A DNA stretch of 56,572 bases from Steroidobacteraceae bacterium (GTDB taxonomy: Bacteria > Pseudomonadota > Gammaproteobacteria > Steroidobacterales > Steroidobacteraceae), in the NCBI GenBank assembly GCA_019634895.1, contig JAHCAM010000016.1:1-56572 (forward strand), written 5' to 3'. Shown here piece after piece: positions 34,802 through 42,973 of the stretch; positions within the stretch are counted from its first letter, which is position 1, and the number at the start of each line of letters is the position of its first letter. The notes beneath the pieces were generated by a model. It had not been told where the DNA came from, did not search any database, and saw only the letters and a list, made by a program, of their open reading frames with translations. The translations under genes were made by a program, and so were the position numbers.

Positions 34802-35868
34802 GATCCGGCCGCCGCACGCCGGTCGAGCCACGGATAGCGCTGCACCAGCACGGCGACGTAGGCGCGCGTGAAGCGCGTCGCCGATTCGCGCGACAGATGC
34901 GACATCTCGACCACGTCGAGACCCCGCATGTCCGCGTGGTCCTCGAAATGGATGCCGAACGATCCGGTCCGCTCGAGCAACGGATCCCAGGTCGCGGCGC
35001 GCGGGACGACGCTCAGTTCCCGCTCGTACAGGTCGCCGTCGGACGGCGCGCGGACGAACACGACATCGCCGCCGCGGCTGCGGATCTTCTCGACGTCCTC
35101 GCGTACGGAGTCGATGATGGCCGGGAACCGGCTGGCGTCGACGGGCCGGCCGAAATTCAGCCGCCACACGGCCTTGGCGTGCTCACGCAGCCGCGCGTCG
35201 GTCTGCAGCCGCGGCCACAGGAAGTACTGGCGGTCGTCGAAACTCTCCGACAGCTTCCAGACCCTCATGTGCGGCCGGCGAACGCCGGGCCGATCCGGGA
35301 TGTCCAGCTGGTCCACAAGCGTGCCGAGGCGGTACTGGTCGTCGAGGAACGCCAGGCGACGAGAGAGCAGCAGCCCGACCTGATGGCCGAAGCGCCGCGA
35401 CGGCGACTCCTCGAGCCAGAGTGTGTTCAGTTCCAGGTACTCGGGAAATGCCGTGGTGAAATCCGTGAAGAAGACGGCGGGCGTCACGCCCACGATCACC
35501 AGCCCGCTGAAATCGGCGTCCTGCGCGAATCCACGCAGCAGGAACCGCGGGTTGGTGCCGGGCAATGCGAGCTGGATCGGCCGCCGGCCGGTCAGTTCCT
35601 CCCAGACGTCGAGGTCGGTGTCGAACAGGATCCGCGAGGAGCCGTGGATCACGACGCCGTCGTGCTTGCCGGCGGCGATCTTGCGCCGCTCCACCGTCCA
35701 GTGCGAGGCGCCGTCGTCGAGGTCGCCGGCACGCAGGCCGAGCCGGCGCATCTGCACTTCCCATGCGGTCACGCTGGCGACGACCAGCGCCAGCACCAGC
35801 CCGCCGATCGCGCTCCAGCCCGTCGCCGGGACTGCGCGTGTCGTCACCTCGTCCTGCCGCAGTTCCAT
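34798..35868 (-). CDS. SGNH-like membrane-anchored protein 1 of the MBOAT operon
   Basis: 356 residues. The architecture equals its downstream paralogue: TM helix at about 19-36, then IHGSSRILFDTDLD (Ser 77/78), LALPGTNPR (Asn 106) and a C-terminal DVVEMSHLS (D318, H324). The MRRLGLRAGDLDD block after the helix is almost identical in the two copies, so they arose by tandem duplication and then diverged. It begins 10 bases after the MBOAT stop. Function is inferred only from the fold and partnership with MBOAT. Confidence 0.75.
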   Translation of the reverse strand: MELRQDEVTTRAVPATGWSAIGGLVLALVVASVTAWEVQMRRLGLRAGDLDDGASHWTVERRKIAAGKHDGVVIHGSSRILFDTDLDVWEELTGRRPIQLALPGTNPRFLLRGFAQDADFSGLVIVGVTPAVFFTDFTTAFPEYLELNTLWLEESPSRRFGHQVGLLLSRRLAFLDDQYRLGTLVDQLDIPDRPGVRRPHMRVWKLSESFDDRQYFLWPRLQTDARLREHAKAVWRLNFGRPVDASRFPAIIDSVREDVEKIRSRGGDVVFVRAPSDGDLYERELSVVPRAATWDPLLERTGSFGIHFEDHADMRGLDVVEMSHLSRESATRFTRAYVAVLVQRYPWLDRRAAAGS

Positions 35869-35878
35869 CGTGGCGGTC

Positions 35879-37306
35879 CTAGAACTGGAAGTAGATGAAG
35901 GCCTCGCCCGAGCCCTGGGTCGTGATCACGGCGAACAGCATCGCCGCCACCACCAGCCCCGTCAGCCACCAGGGTGCGCGCGCGACCACGTCCTCGAGCG
36001 TACGCCTGCGCATCAGCCACTGGATCGCGATCATGCCGGCGACGATGACGCCGGTCTTGATCATGAAGACGGTGGGCAGCACCGCCGCCGGCTCCGCGGC
36101 CAGCCCCGCCATGCCGGCCAGGATGCGCGCCGCGCCCTCGAAGGTCTCGGCGCGGAAGAACACCCAGGTGACGTTGACGAGCAGATACGTCGTGAGCGCG
36201 AGCGCGAGGCGGTTCCAGGCGCCGGCCGGGTCGCCCTGCACGCCCGTGCGCGAGCGGATCCAGCGCTCCGCGGCGAGGTAGAAGCCGTGCAGCCCGCCCC
36301 AGACCACGAAGGTCCAGCTCGCGCCGTGCCAGAGGCCGCCGAGCAGCATGGTCAGCATCAGGTTGACGTAGGTGCGCGCTTCGCTGCCGCGGTTGCCGCC
36401 GAGCGGGATGTAGAGATAGTCGCGCAGCCAGGTCGACAGCGAGATGTGCCAGCGCCGCCAGAAGTCCGAGAAGCCGATGGCGGCATAGGGCATGCGGAAG
36501 TTGTCGGGCAGCGCAAAGCCGAGGCAGAGCGCGCTGCCGATCGCGATGGTCGAGTAGCCCGCGAAGTCGCAGAAGATCTGGCCCGAGAACGCGAGCGTGC
36601 CCAGCCACGCGTCCGCGAAGCCGACCGGCTTGTCGGCGCCGAACACCGCGTCCGCCGAGGCCGCGAGGCCGCTGTCGGCGATCACGACCTTCATGAACAG
36701 GCCGAGCGTCATGAGCGCGAGGCCCCACAGCATCTGGTCGCGCGTCGCCTGCACCGGGCGCGCGAACTGCGGCACCAGCTGGCCGGGACGCACGATCGGG
36801 CCCGCGACCAGTTGCGGGAAGAAGGTCACGAACAGCGAGAAGTCGAGGAACGAGTCCAGCGGCTTCGAGCGCCCGAGGTAGACGTCGAGCGTGTAGGCCA
36901 TGGTCTGGAACGTGTAGAACGAGATGCCGACCGGCAGGATGATGTCCCAGGCGGGCGGCACGTACTCGACGCCGACCGACGCCATCAGCGCCTGCCAGTT
37001 CTGCAGCAGGAATTCGCCGTACTTGAAGAACGCCAGGAAACCGAGGTTGACGGCCAGCGAGCCCAGCAGCCACGCGCGCCGCACGGCCCGGCTCTTCTCG
37101 CGCGCGTTCCAGATGCCGCGCGCGATGTACCAGTCGACGATGGTCGAGATCCACAGCAGGATCACGAACGGCGGATTCCAGGCCGCGTAGAACAGGTAGC
37201 TCGCGACCAGCAGGTTGACCTTCTTCGCGGTCCACGGCAGCGGCAGGCGGTGCGCCAGCAGCACCAGTGCGAAGAACACGACGAAGGTCAGCGAATTGAA
37301 GACCAA
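35879..37306 (-). CDS. MBOAT-family membrane O-acyltransferase (AlgI/DltB-like)
   Basis: 475 residues with many transmembrane helices. It has the AlgI/DltB signatures: FYAAWNPPF, LPVGISFYTFQTMAYTLDVYLG, FFPQLVAGPIVRP, DFWRRWHISLSTWLRDYLYIPLGGNRG and the catalytic LWHGASW with H327, plus H340. Such proteins pass acyl groups from the cytosol to periplasmic acceptors. The start is TTG 37306 giving MVFNSLTFVVFF; no ATG fits. It is the first gene of a four-gene operon with two SGNH-like proteins and UspA, and diverges from the APC permease. Confidence 0.94.
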   Translation of the reverse strand: MVFNSLTFVVFFALVLLAHRLPLPWTAKKVNLLVASYLFYAAWNPPFVILLWISTIVDWYIARGIWNAREKSRAVRRAWLLGSLAVNLGFLAFFKYGEFLLQNWQALMASVGVEYVPPAWDIILPVGISFYTFQTMAYTLDVYLGRSKPLDSFLDFSLFVTFFPQLVAGPIVRPGQLVPQFARPVQATRDQMLWGLALMTLGLFMKVVIADSGLAASADAVFGADKPVGFADAWLGTLAFSGQIFCDFAGYSTIAIGSALCLGFALPDNFRMPYAAIGFSDFWRRWHISLSTWLRDYLYIPLGGNRGSEARTYVNLMLTMLLGGLWHGASWTFVVWGGLHGFYLAAERWIRSRTGVQGDPAGAWNRLALALTTYLLVNVTWVFFRAETFEGAARILAGMAGLAAEPAAVLPTVFMIKTGVIVAGMIAIQWLMRRRTLEDVVARAPWWLTGLVVAAMLFAVITTQGSGEAFIYFQF

Positions 37307-37460
37307 CCGGGGCGCCTTTTCTGGTTCGATTTTTCCGGCGCCGGCGAGTATGCAGAGTGCGCCGGGCTTGTGCAAATACCGCCGATGACCGACGCTGCGC
37401 CATTGGCCAGCCCGAAACGCGGCTGGCGCCTGACGCGGATTCCCGGGGAAAATCAATATC

Positions 37461-38753
37461 TTGCTGCAAGCCCAGCATGACGCCGCGCCCGGTCTGCTGC
37501 GCGGCCTGCGCCGCTTCGACGTCGTCTCGCTGACCGTCAACTCGGTCGTCGGCGCCGGCGTGTTCGCCCTGCCCGCGGGGCTCGCGGTGTCCTCCGGACG
37601 CTGGAGCCTCGCGGTCGTCTTCGCCGCATTCGCGGTGGTCGCCCTGCTCGCGCTGTCGCTCGCGGAAGTATCCAGCCGCTTCGACGTCACCGGCGGGCCG
37701 CAGGTCTACGCCCAGGTCACCTTCGGCCCGCTCGCCGGCTTCACCGTCGGCTGGCTGTTCACCGTCTCGCGCTTCGCCTCTTACGCGCTGATCGCGCAGG
37801 TCATGCTCGACTACGCGGCGGCGCTGTGGCCCGCGCTCGAGGACTACTGGCCGCGCGCAGTGGCGATCACGCTGTTCACCGCGGCGCTCACCGTCGTCAA
37901 CGTGCGCGGCGTCACCCGCGGCGCCTGGCTCGGCAACGTGCTCACCATCGCCAAGCTGCTGCCGCTGGTCGCGATCGCGCTCGCAGGCATCTGGTTCGCC
38001 GGCTGGAACAACCTGCCGGCGGCGGAGCCGCAACAGCCCGGCGGCCTGGTGGAGGGGCTGCAGCTCGCGCTGTTCGCATGCTTCGGCTTCGAGGTGATCT
38101 CGATCGTCGCCGGCGAGATGCGCGATCCGCGCCGAGACCTGGCATTCAGCATCCTCGCCGGGCTCGGCATCTCCTGCCTGCTGTACCTGCTGCTGATGCT
38201 GGCGAGCTTCGGCATCCTCGCGGACACGGCCGCGCATGCGCGCCCGCTCATCGGCATCGCCGAGCATTTCCTGGGACCGGCCGGCGGCACATTGATGGCG
38301 GCGGCCGCGGTCGTCTCCTGCGCGGGCGGGCTCGCCGTCGCCATGCTGACCTCCCCGCGCAACATGTTCGCGCTGGCCGAGGCGCAGGACCTGCCGCGGC
38401 CGTTCGCGGCGGTGCACCCCGGGTGGCGCACGCCGCACGTCGCGATCATCGCCTACGCGCTGCTCGCCTGGCTGGTCACCGTCACCGGGACCTTCCGCTA
38501 CCTGCTGGAGCTGTTCGTGATCTCGCGCATGCTGGCCTACGGCTCGACCAGCCTGGCGCTCATCGTGCTGCGCCGCCGCGCGGGCCCGGCGCCGGTGCCG
38601 GTGCCGGGCGGGCCGCTCATCGCGGTGCTGGCGCTCGCCGCCTGCGTCGCGATCGTGACGACAGCCACGCTGACGTCGGTGCGCGACGTCGCCATCGTCA
38701 TCGCCATCGGCTTCGCAATCCGCGCGCTGGTGCGAAGGCGCGCCGCGCCCTGA
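37461..38753 (+). CDS. APC-superfamily amino acid permease
   Basis: 430 residues, about 12 transmembrane helices. The TM1 unwound motif SVVGAGVFALPAG, the FACFGFEVISIVAGEMRDPRRD segment (TM6 to loop) and SPRNMFALAEAQDLPRPFAAVHPGWRTPHVAI are those of APC amino acid transporters. Substrate unknown. TTG 37461 is the likely start, with GGGGAA about 12 bases upstream. The 154-base gap to the divergent MBOAT gene must contain both promoters; I see no clear boxes in it. Confidence 0.9.
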   Translation: MLQAQHDAAPGLLRGLRRFDVVSLTVNSVVGAGVFALPAGLAVSSGRWSLAVVFAAFAVVALLALSLAEVSSRFDVTGGPQVYAQVTFGPLAGFTVGWLFTVSRFASYALIAQVMLDYAAALWPALEDYWPRAVAITLFTAALTVVNVRGVTRGAWLGNVLTIAKLLPLVAIALAGIWFAGWNNLPAAEPQQPGGLVEGLQLALFACFGFEVISIVAGEMRDPRRDLAFSILAGLGISCLLYLLLMLASFGILADTAAHARPLIGIAEHFLGPAGGTLMAAAAVVSCAGGLAVAMLTSPRNMFALAEAQDLPRPFAAVHPGWRTPHVAIIAYALLAWLVTVTGTFRYLLELFVISRMLAYGSTSLALIVLRRRAGPAPVPVPGGPLIAVLALAACVAIVTTATLTSVRDVAIVIAIGFAIRALVRRRAAP

Positions 38754-38762
38754 CGCCCGCCC

Positions 38763-39734
38763 TCAGTCCGGCCAGTTGCGGCCGGGCAGCCGGCATTCGA
38801 AATCGGGCATGGCAGCGACAGCTGCCAGCGTCGCCGAGGCCTTGTCCTCCAGCCGCGTTCCCGCAGCCAGTTCCGCCGCACGCGCCGCCTGGCGGCGCGC
38901 CTCGTCCGCGCAGCCCAGTTCTCCCAGCACCTGCGCCAGGTTGTTGCGAGCCGCCGCGTCGCGCGGCTCGAGCAGGATTGCGCGCAGGTACCTGTCGGCC
39001 GCCGCCTCCGGATCCCCGTCGGCATAGGCGACGTTGCCGCGCCCGAGCCAGAACAGCGGCTCCTCGGGCCAGCGCGCGATCGCCGCGTCGTAGGCCGAGG
39101 CCGCCGCCCGCCGCTGGCCCGCAGCCTCCAGGCCAATCACCGATTCGAGGTACCGTTCAGGCGTCGCGTGCGCGGGAATCGCCCCCGGCGGCAGCACCGC
39201 CAGCGCCCAGCGGCCGGCGCGATGCCAGCTCCCGGCGAAGCGCTGCCAGCGCATCTCGAGCCGCTGCTCGCGGCCGGAACGCAGGATCGCGACATTTCTT
39301 TCGGCGTCGTAGCCGACCAGGACGGCGTAATGCCAGCGCGGCCAGGATGCGACGCCGAGATTCTGCAGCAGCAGCACCGGCCGGCCTTCCATGAGCTCGG
39401 CGACCAGCGCATCGCCGTGCTGCGGCAGCACGTAGGCGACGCGGCCGTGGCGGCGCGTGGCACCGATCAGCTCCACCTGCAGCGTGCCCTGGCGCCCCGG
39501 AATGAACGTCTGCGGCGCGAGCGCCCCGGGCTCCACGGCCAGCCCGCTCGCGCCCAGCACGGTCGCGAGCGCGGCCGGGCCGCATTGGAATTCTTCCTGC
39601 GGGTGGAACGGGACCGCGGCCAGCTCGATCGAGCGCGGCGCGGCGGCGGGCAGGCCCTCGGCCAGGCGTGGCGAACCGGCGCAGCCGGCCAGCAGCGCGG
39701 CGAGCGCCGCTGCCGGCAGCGCCGCAGGCCTCAT
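38763..39734 (-). CDS. PA2778-family C39-like cysteine peptidase lipoprotein with TPRs
   Basis: 323 residues. Lipobox LLAGC (C18). A C39-like papain-fold domain has C51 (QCGPAALATVL) and H135 (WPRWHYAVLVGYD). About residues 195-300 form TPR-type helical repeats (AIARWPEEPLFWLGRGNVAY, AILLEPRDAAARNNLAQVL). This matches the PA2778 family, always paired with PA2779, as here. Probably an envelope peptidase that cleaves double-glycine-type leaders or a partner; the target is unknown. ATG 39734 overlaps the PA2779 stop. Confidence 0.92.
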   Translation of the reverse strand: MRPAALPAAALAALLAGCAGSPRLAEGLPAAAPRSIELAAVPFHPQEEFQCGPAALATVLGASGLAVEPGALAPQTFIPGRQGTLQVELIGATRRHGRVAYVLPQHGDALVAELMEGRPVLLLQNLGVASWPRWHYAVLVGYDAERNVAILRSGREQRLEMRWQRFAGSWHRAGRWALAVLPPGAIPAHATPERYLESVIGLEAAGQRRAAASAYDAAIARWPEEPLFWLGRGNVAYADGDPEAAADRYLRAILLEPRDAAARNNLAQVLGELGCADEARRQAARAAELAAGTRLEDKASATLAAVAAMPDFECRLPGRNWPD

Positions 39735-40114
39735 GTCTTCTTGAAGATGTCGATCGTGCCCGTCAGTTCGAGGACCAGCAGCACGAGGAACACGATGCCG
39801 AGCACGGCCAGCGCGTCGCCGCCTGCCGGCAGCTGATCGAGCCGCTCCGCGAGCAGCGCGGTTTCGGCATCGGTCAGGGCTGCGAGGCGCGCATCCACCT
39901 GCGCGGCGTCCACGCCGAGCGCCGCCATGCGCTCGCGCACGTCGTCGCGGGCGAGCGCCCCGCGCACGGTCACCAGCGGATCGGCGGCCTGGGCCGCCGC
40001 GACGGCCTCCGCCGTCCCGACGATGCCCGCAGCCGCGGGCGCCTGCATGCCGAGCGAAACCAGGCTCGCGCTCACGAGCGCGACGCAGGCGCGGCGAAAC
40101 CGTTCGATACGCAT
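39731..40114 (-). CDS. PA2779-family small membrane protein
   Basis: 127 residues: signal peptide (ends PAAAG), a helical segment rich in Ala and Asp with LVTVRGALARDDVRERMAALGVDAAQVDARLAAL, and a C-terminal transmembrane helix VLGIVFLVLLVLELTGTIDIF. Matches the PA2779 family, encoded with the PA2778 peptidase; the ATGA overlap confirms coupling. It may be the membrane partner or substrate of that peptidase. Confidence 0.9.
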   Translation of the reverse strand: MRIERFRRACVALVSASLVSLGMQAPAAAGIVGTAEAVAAAQAADPLVTVRGALARDDVRERMAALGVDAAQVDARLAALTDAETALLAERLDQLPAGGDALAVLGIVFLVLLVLELTGTIDIFKKT

Positions 40115-40156
40115 CAGAACACCTCCGGTCGGGTGGGATCGGGCCCCAAAATAGCA

Positions 40157-40185
40157 CGGCCGGCGCCCGGAGGCAGCGCCGGCCG
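40157..40185 (-). terminator. Terminator after the TonB-dependent receptor gene
   Basis: A perfect 10-bp stem (CGGCCGGCGC with GCGCCGGCCG, loop of 9) is followed on the minus strand by TGCTATTTT. It lies 33 bases downstream of the receptor gene stop and upstream of the PA2779 start. Confidence 0.6.
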
Positions 40186-40217
40186 GAACGGGCGGTCGCC
40201 GAATGGCGACGCGCGCT

Positions 40218-42950
40218 TCAGAAGCGGTACGACAGGTCCAGTTTCGCGGTCGTCCCGAGCTCCTGCCCGAGCACGATCACGCCGCCCTGCTCGATCTCGA
40301 TGCTGTCGTCCAGCAGGTTCTGCAGCCGCAGCTTCAGGCTGAGGCGCTCGCTCGGGTACAGGCTGAACACGAAGTCGAGCGAGTTGAACGGCTGCTCGTA
40401 CGCGTCGGGCGCGCCGTTGCGGCCGGCGTAGAACAGCCGCTCGCTGTAGCTGTTGTAGACGACCACTGCGCTGTAGAGTCCGCCTGGTGCGTCGTAGCCG
40501 AGCTGCAGGTTGAGGATCAGGTCCGACTGCTGGTTCAGCGGACGCACGTCGTTGGTGAGGCTCACGGTATTGGACCCCACCGTCAGCTCGGAGCTGCTCC
40601 AGGTCACGTTGCCCGCGGTGAACAGTCCGGACGACCATTGGCCGAGCCAGCGCGAGACGAAGGCCAGGTTCTTGAACCACTCGACCTCGACCCCGTAGAG
40701 GTCCGCCGTGTCGCCGTTGATGAACGTGAACGACAGGTTGTTGTCGGTGCCGGCACCCTCGATGGTCTCGATCGGGCGGTCGATGGTCTTGTAGAACGGG
40801 CTGATGGTGAAGTTGTCGCCGCCGTCGAAGAACCACTCGGCCCGCAGGTCCACGTTCATGATGTCGGAGGGCACCAGCGCCGGGTTGCCCACCACGCGCG
40901 CGTCGGTGAACGGGTCGATGTAGGTGGAGTTCGCGACCTCGCGCAGGTCCGGCCGCGCGGTCGTCAGGCTCCAGCCGAGGCGCAGCTGGAACTGCTCCGC
41001 CCAGAAATCCGGGCGCATGTAGGTCAGCGCGAATGCCGGATAATGGTCGTCCACGGCCTTGCCGGCCTGAGCGAGCTGCTCGGCGGTCAGCGGGATCTTG
41101 CCGATCGCCGGGTCGAACTGCAGCGTGTCCACCGGCACGGAGAGCTGTTTCCAGTCCTCCCAGCGCACGCCGGCGGTCATGCGCCACGTATCCTTCCAGG
41201 TCAGGTCGATGGCGCCCCAGGCGGCGTCGATCACTTCACCGGCGAGATAGCTCTCGGTGCCGATGCCGCCGATGGACAGCAGGAAGCCGTTCGCCGGGTC
41301 GAGGATATGGGCATCGGTGAAGACGGATCCGGGCGTGCCGGCCAGGATGCCCATCGCGGTGCTCGCCGTGGTGCCGAGCGCGAGCTGGGTCTGGACGTAG
41401 CCCCGGCCCTTCTCGTAATAGTCCCAGCCGGCGCTCAGGGCGCCGGTCAGGTTGCCGCCCGGGAGTTCGAACGGGCGCCGGAATGCTCCGCCGTAACTCG
41501 TGACCTGGTCCTCGAGTTCCGTGAAGCGGAAATCGGCGGCGCTGGTGGTCGAGCGCACCGACGTGCCGAGCACTTCGCCGGTAGCGGGATTGACGACGTC
41601 CACGGCAGACACCGTGACTTCGTTCGGGATGTCGGTTCGCGCGGTCGAGTCCGACCAGTACCAGGAGAACTGCAGCCCGTCGAAGAACGCCGCCGGGCGG
41701 ATCGCCCGCAGGAACGGCAGCATCTCGAAGGTGTCGGCGCCGAGCGCGTGCTCACCCCTGAACTGCAGCATCTCCAGTTCCCGCTCCTCGAAGCGCAGGC
41801 GGTAGTCACGGAGCTGCGCGCCCTGCTCGCGGCGGAAGTTGAAGTTGTTGCGCTGCGTCAGCGAGGTTTCGTCGTCGGTGTTGCGCAGGTACAGCGCCAC
41901 CATGCCGAGCGAATGGTCCTCGGTGAAGTCGAGCCCGGCCGACAGCGAACCCGTGATCGCCACCTGGTGGACGGAACGCTCGGTCAGGCCGTTGTCGATG
42001 TCCGGCAGCTGTGCGGACCGGTTGATGCGGTTGCGGTTGCGCCAGCTGCTGGAGTAGTCGCCGAGGGCCTGGACGCCGAAACTCCAGCGCCCCTCGTCGT
42101 CCAGCGTCCAGCGGTTGCCGACCGAGGCCTTGACCGAGGCGTCGGGAGCCGGCGACTTCGACTTGACGTCGAGCTCGCGGTACAGGCTGGTCGCCAGCCC
42201 GCGGTTGATGGCCTCGGCCTCGGTGAAGGTCGGCGTGCCGCCGGCCATCCGCAGCGTGTCGAAGATCGCGGCCGGTGTCAGGCTGCCGCGGTAGGTCTGG
42301 ATCGCGTCGCGGATCTCCCGCGGCAGCGCGCGCGTGCCGTCGTCGGTGCCGAATTCGTCGTCGCCGCCGCCGGCATAGCTCAGCACGTCGTTCGAATGGT
42401 CGCTGTTCCAGCCCGAGCCGACGCCGAACTTGATCTCGAACCGGTCCGGGATGCGGCGCGTGCGGATGTCCACGTTTCCGCCGCCGAATGCCGCCGGCCG
42501 GTCCACCGTGTAGCCCTTCTGGATCGAGAGCGACTCGATGATCTCGGCCGGGAAGATGTCCAGCGGCAGCACGTTGCGCGTCAGGTCCGGAGAGGGAACG
42601 TAGGCGCCGTTCAGCGTCGTGCTCGAGTAGCGCTCGCCGAGGCCGCGGATGTAGACGAAGTCGCCCACCAGCGTCACGCCGGGCAGGCGCCGCAGCGCGA
42701 GCGCCACGGTGCTGTCGCCCACGCGCGAGATCTGCTCTGCACCCAGCAGGTCCGTCACCACGGGCTGATCGATGCGCTCGACGAGGACCTCCGTCGCCGC
42801 CGATCGCTGGCGGCCGACCACCTGGACTTCCTCCAGCTGGGTCGCGGCGCCGTCGCCGGCGGTCGCGGCATCCTGCGCGAAGACCGCCTGGCCCTGCGCG
42901 GCGGTCAGCGTCAACGCGACCAGCAGCCTGAGCGTGTTCCTCCCCGTCAT
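40218..42950 (-). CDS. TonB-dependent outer membrane receptor, Pho-controlled candidate
   Basis: 910 residues. A signal peptide ends near VFAQ. The plug domain (about residues 40-170) begins EEVQVVGRQRSA and includes RRLPGVTLVGDFVYIRGLGERYSSTTLNG and AAFGGGNVDIRTR; the 22-strand barrel ends in LDLSYRF with a terminal Phe. It imports a substrate using TonB energy; the substrate is not readable. ATG 42950 has GAGG 8 bases upstream; ATG 42977 would overlap the lipoprotein stop. It follows the beta-helix lipoprotein gene and shares its Pho-box promoter. Confidence 0.93.
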   Translation of the reverse strand: MTGRNTLRLLVALTLTAAQGQAVFAQDAATAGDGAATQLEEVQVVGRQRSAATEVLVERIDQPVVTDLLGAEQISRVGDSTVALALRRLPGVTLVGDFVYIRGLGERYSSTTLNGAYVPSPDLTRNVLPLDIFPAEIIESLSIQKGYTVDRPAAFGGGNVDIRTRRIPDRFEIKFGVGSGWNSDHSNDVLSYAGGGDDEFGTDDGTRALPREIRDAIQTYRGSLTPAAIFDTLRMAGGTPTFTEAEAINRGLATSLYRELDVKSKSPAPDASVKASVGNRWTLDDEGRWSFGVQALGDYSSSWRNRNRINRSAQLPDIDNGLTERSVHQVAITGSLSAGLDFTEDHSLGMVALYLRNTDDETSLTQRNNFNFRREQGAQLRDYRLRFEERELEMLQFRGEHALGADTFEMLPFLRAIRPAAFFDGLQFSWYWSDSTARTDIPNEVTVSAVDVVNPATGEVLGTSVRSTTSAADFRFTELEDQVTSYGGAFRRPFELPGGNLTGALSAGWDYYEKGRGYVQTQLALGTTASTAMGILAGTPGSVFTDAHILDPANGFLLSIGGIGTESYLAGEVIDAAWGAIDLTWKDTWRMTAGVRWEDWKQLSVPVDTLQFDPAIGKIPLTAEQLAQAGKAVDDHYPAFALTYMRPDFWAEQFQLRLGWSLTTARPDLREVANSTYIDPFTDARVVGNPALVPSDIMNVDLRAEWFFDGGDNFTISPFYKTIDRPIETIEGAGTDNNLSFTFINGDTADLYGVEVEWFKNLAFVSRWLGQWSSGLFTAGNVTWSSSELTVGSNTVSLTNDVRPLNQQSDLILNLQLGYDAPGGLYSAVVVYNSYSERLFYAGRNGAPDAYEQPFNSLDFVFSLYPSERLSLKLRLQNLLDDSIEIEQGGVIVLGQELGTTAKLDLSYRF

Positions 42951-42973
42951 GGCAGCGACCTCGCGATGCCGCG

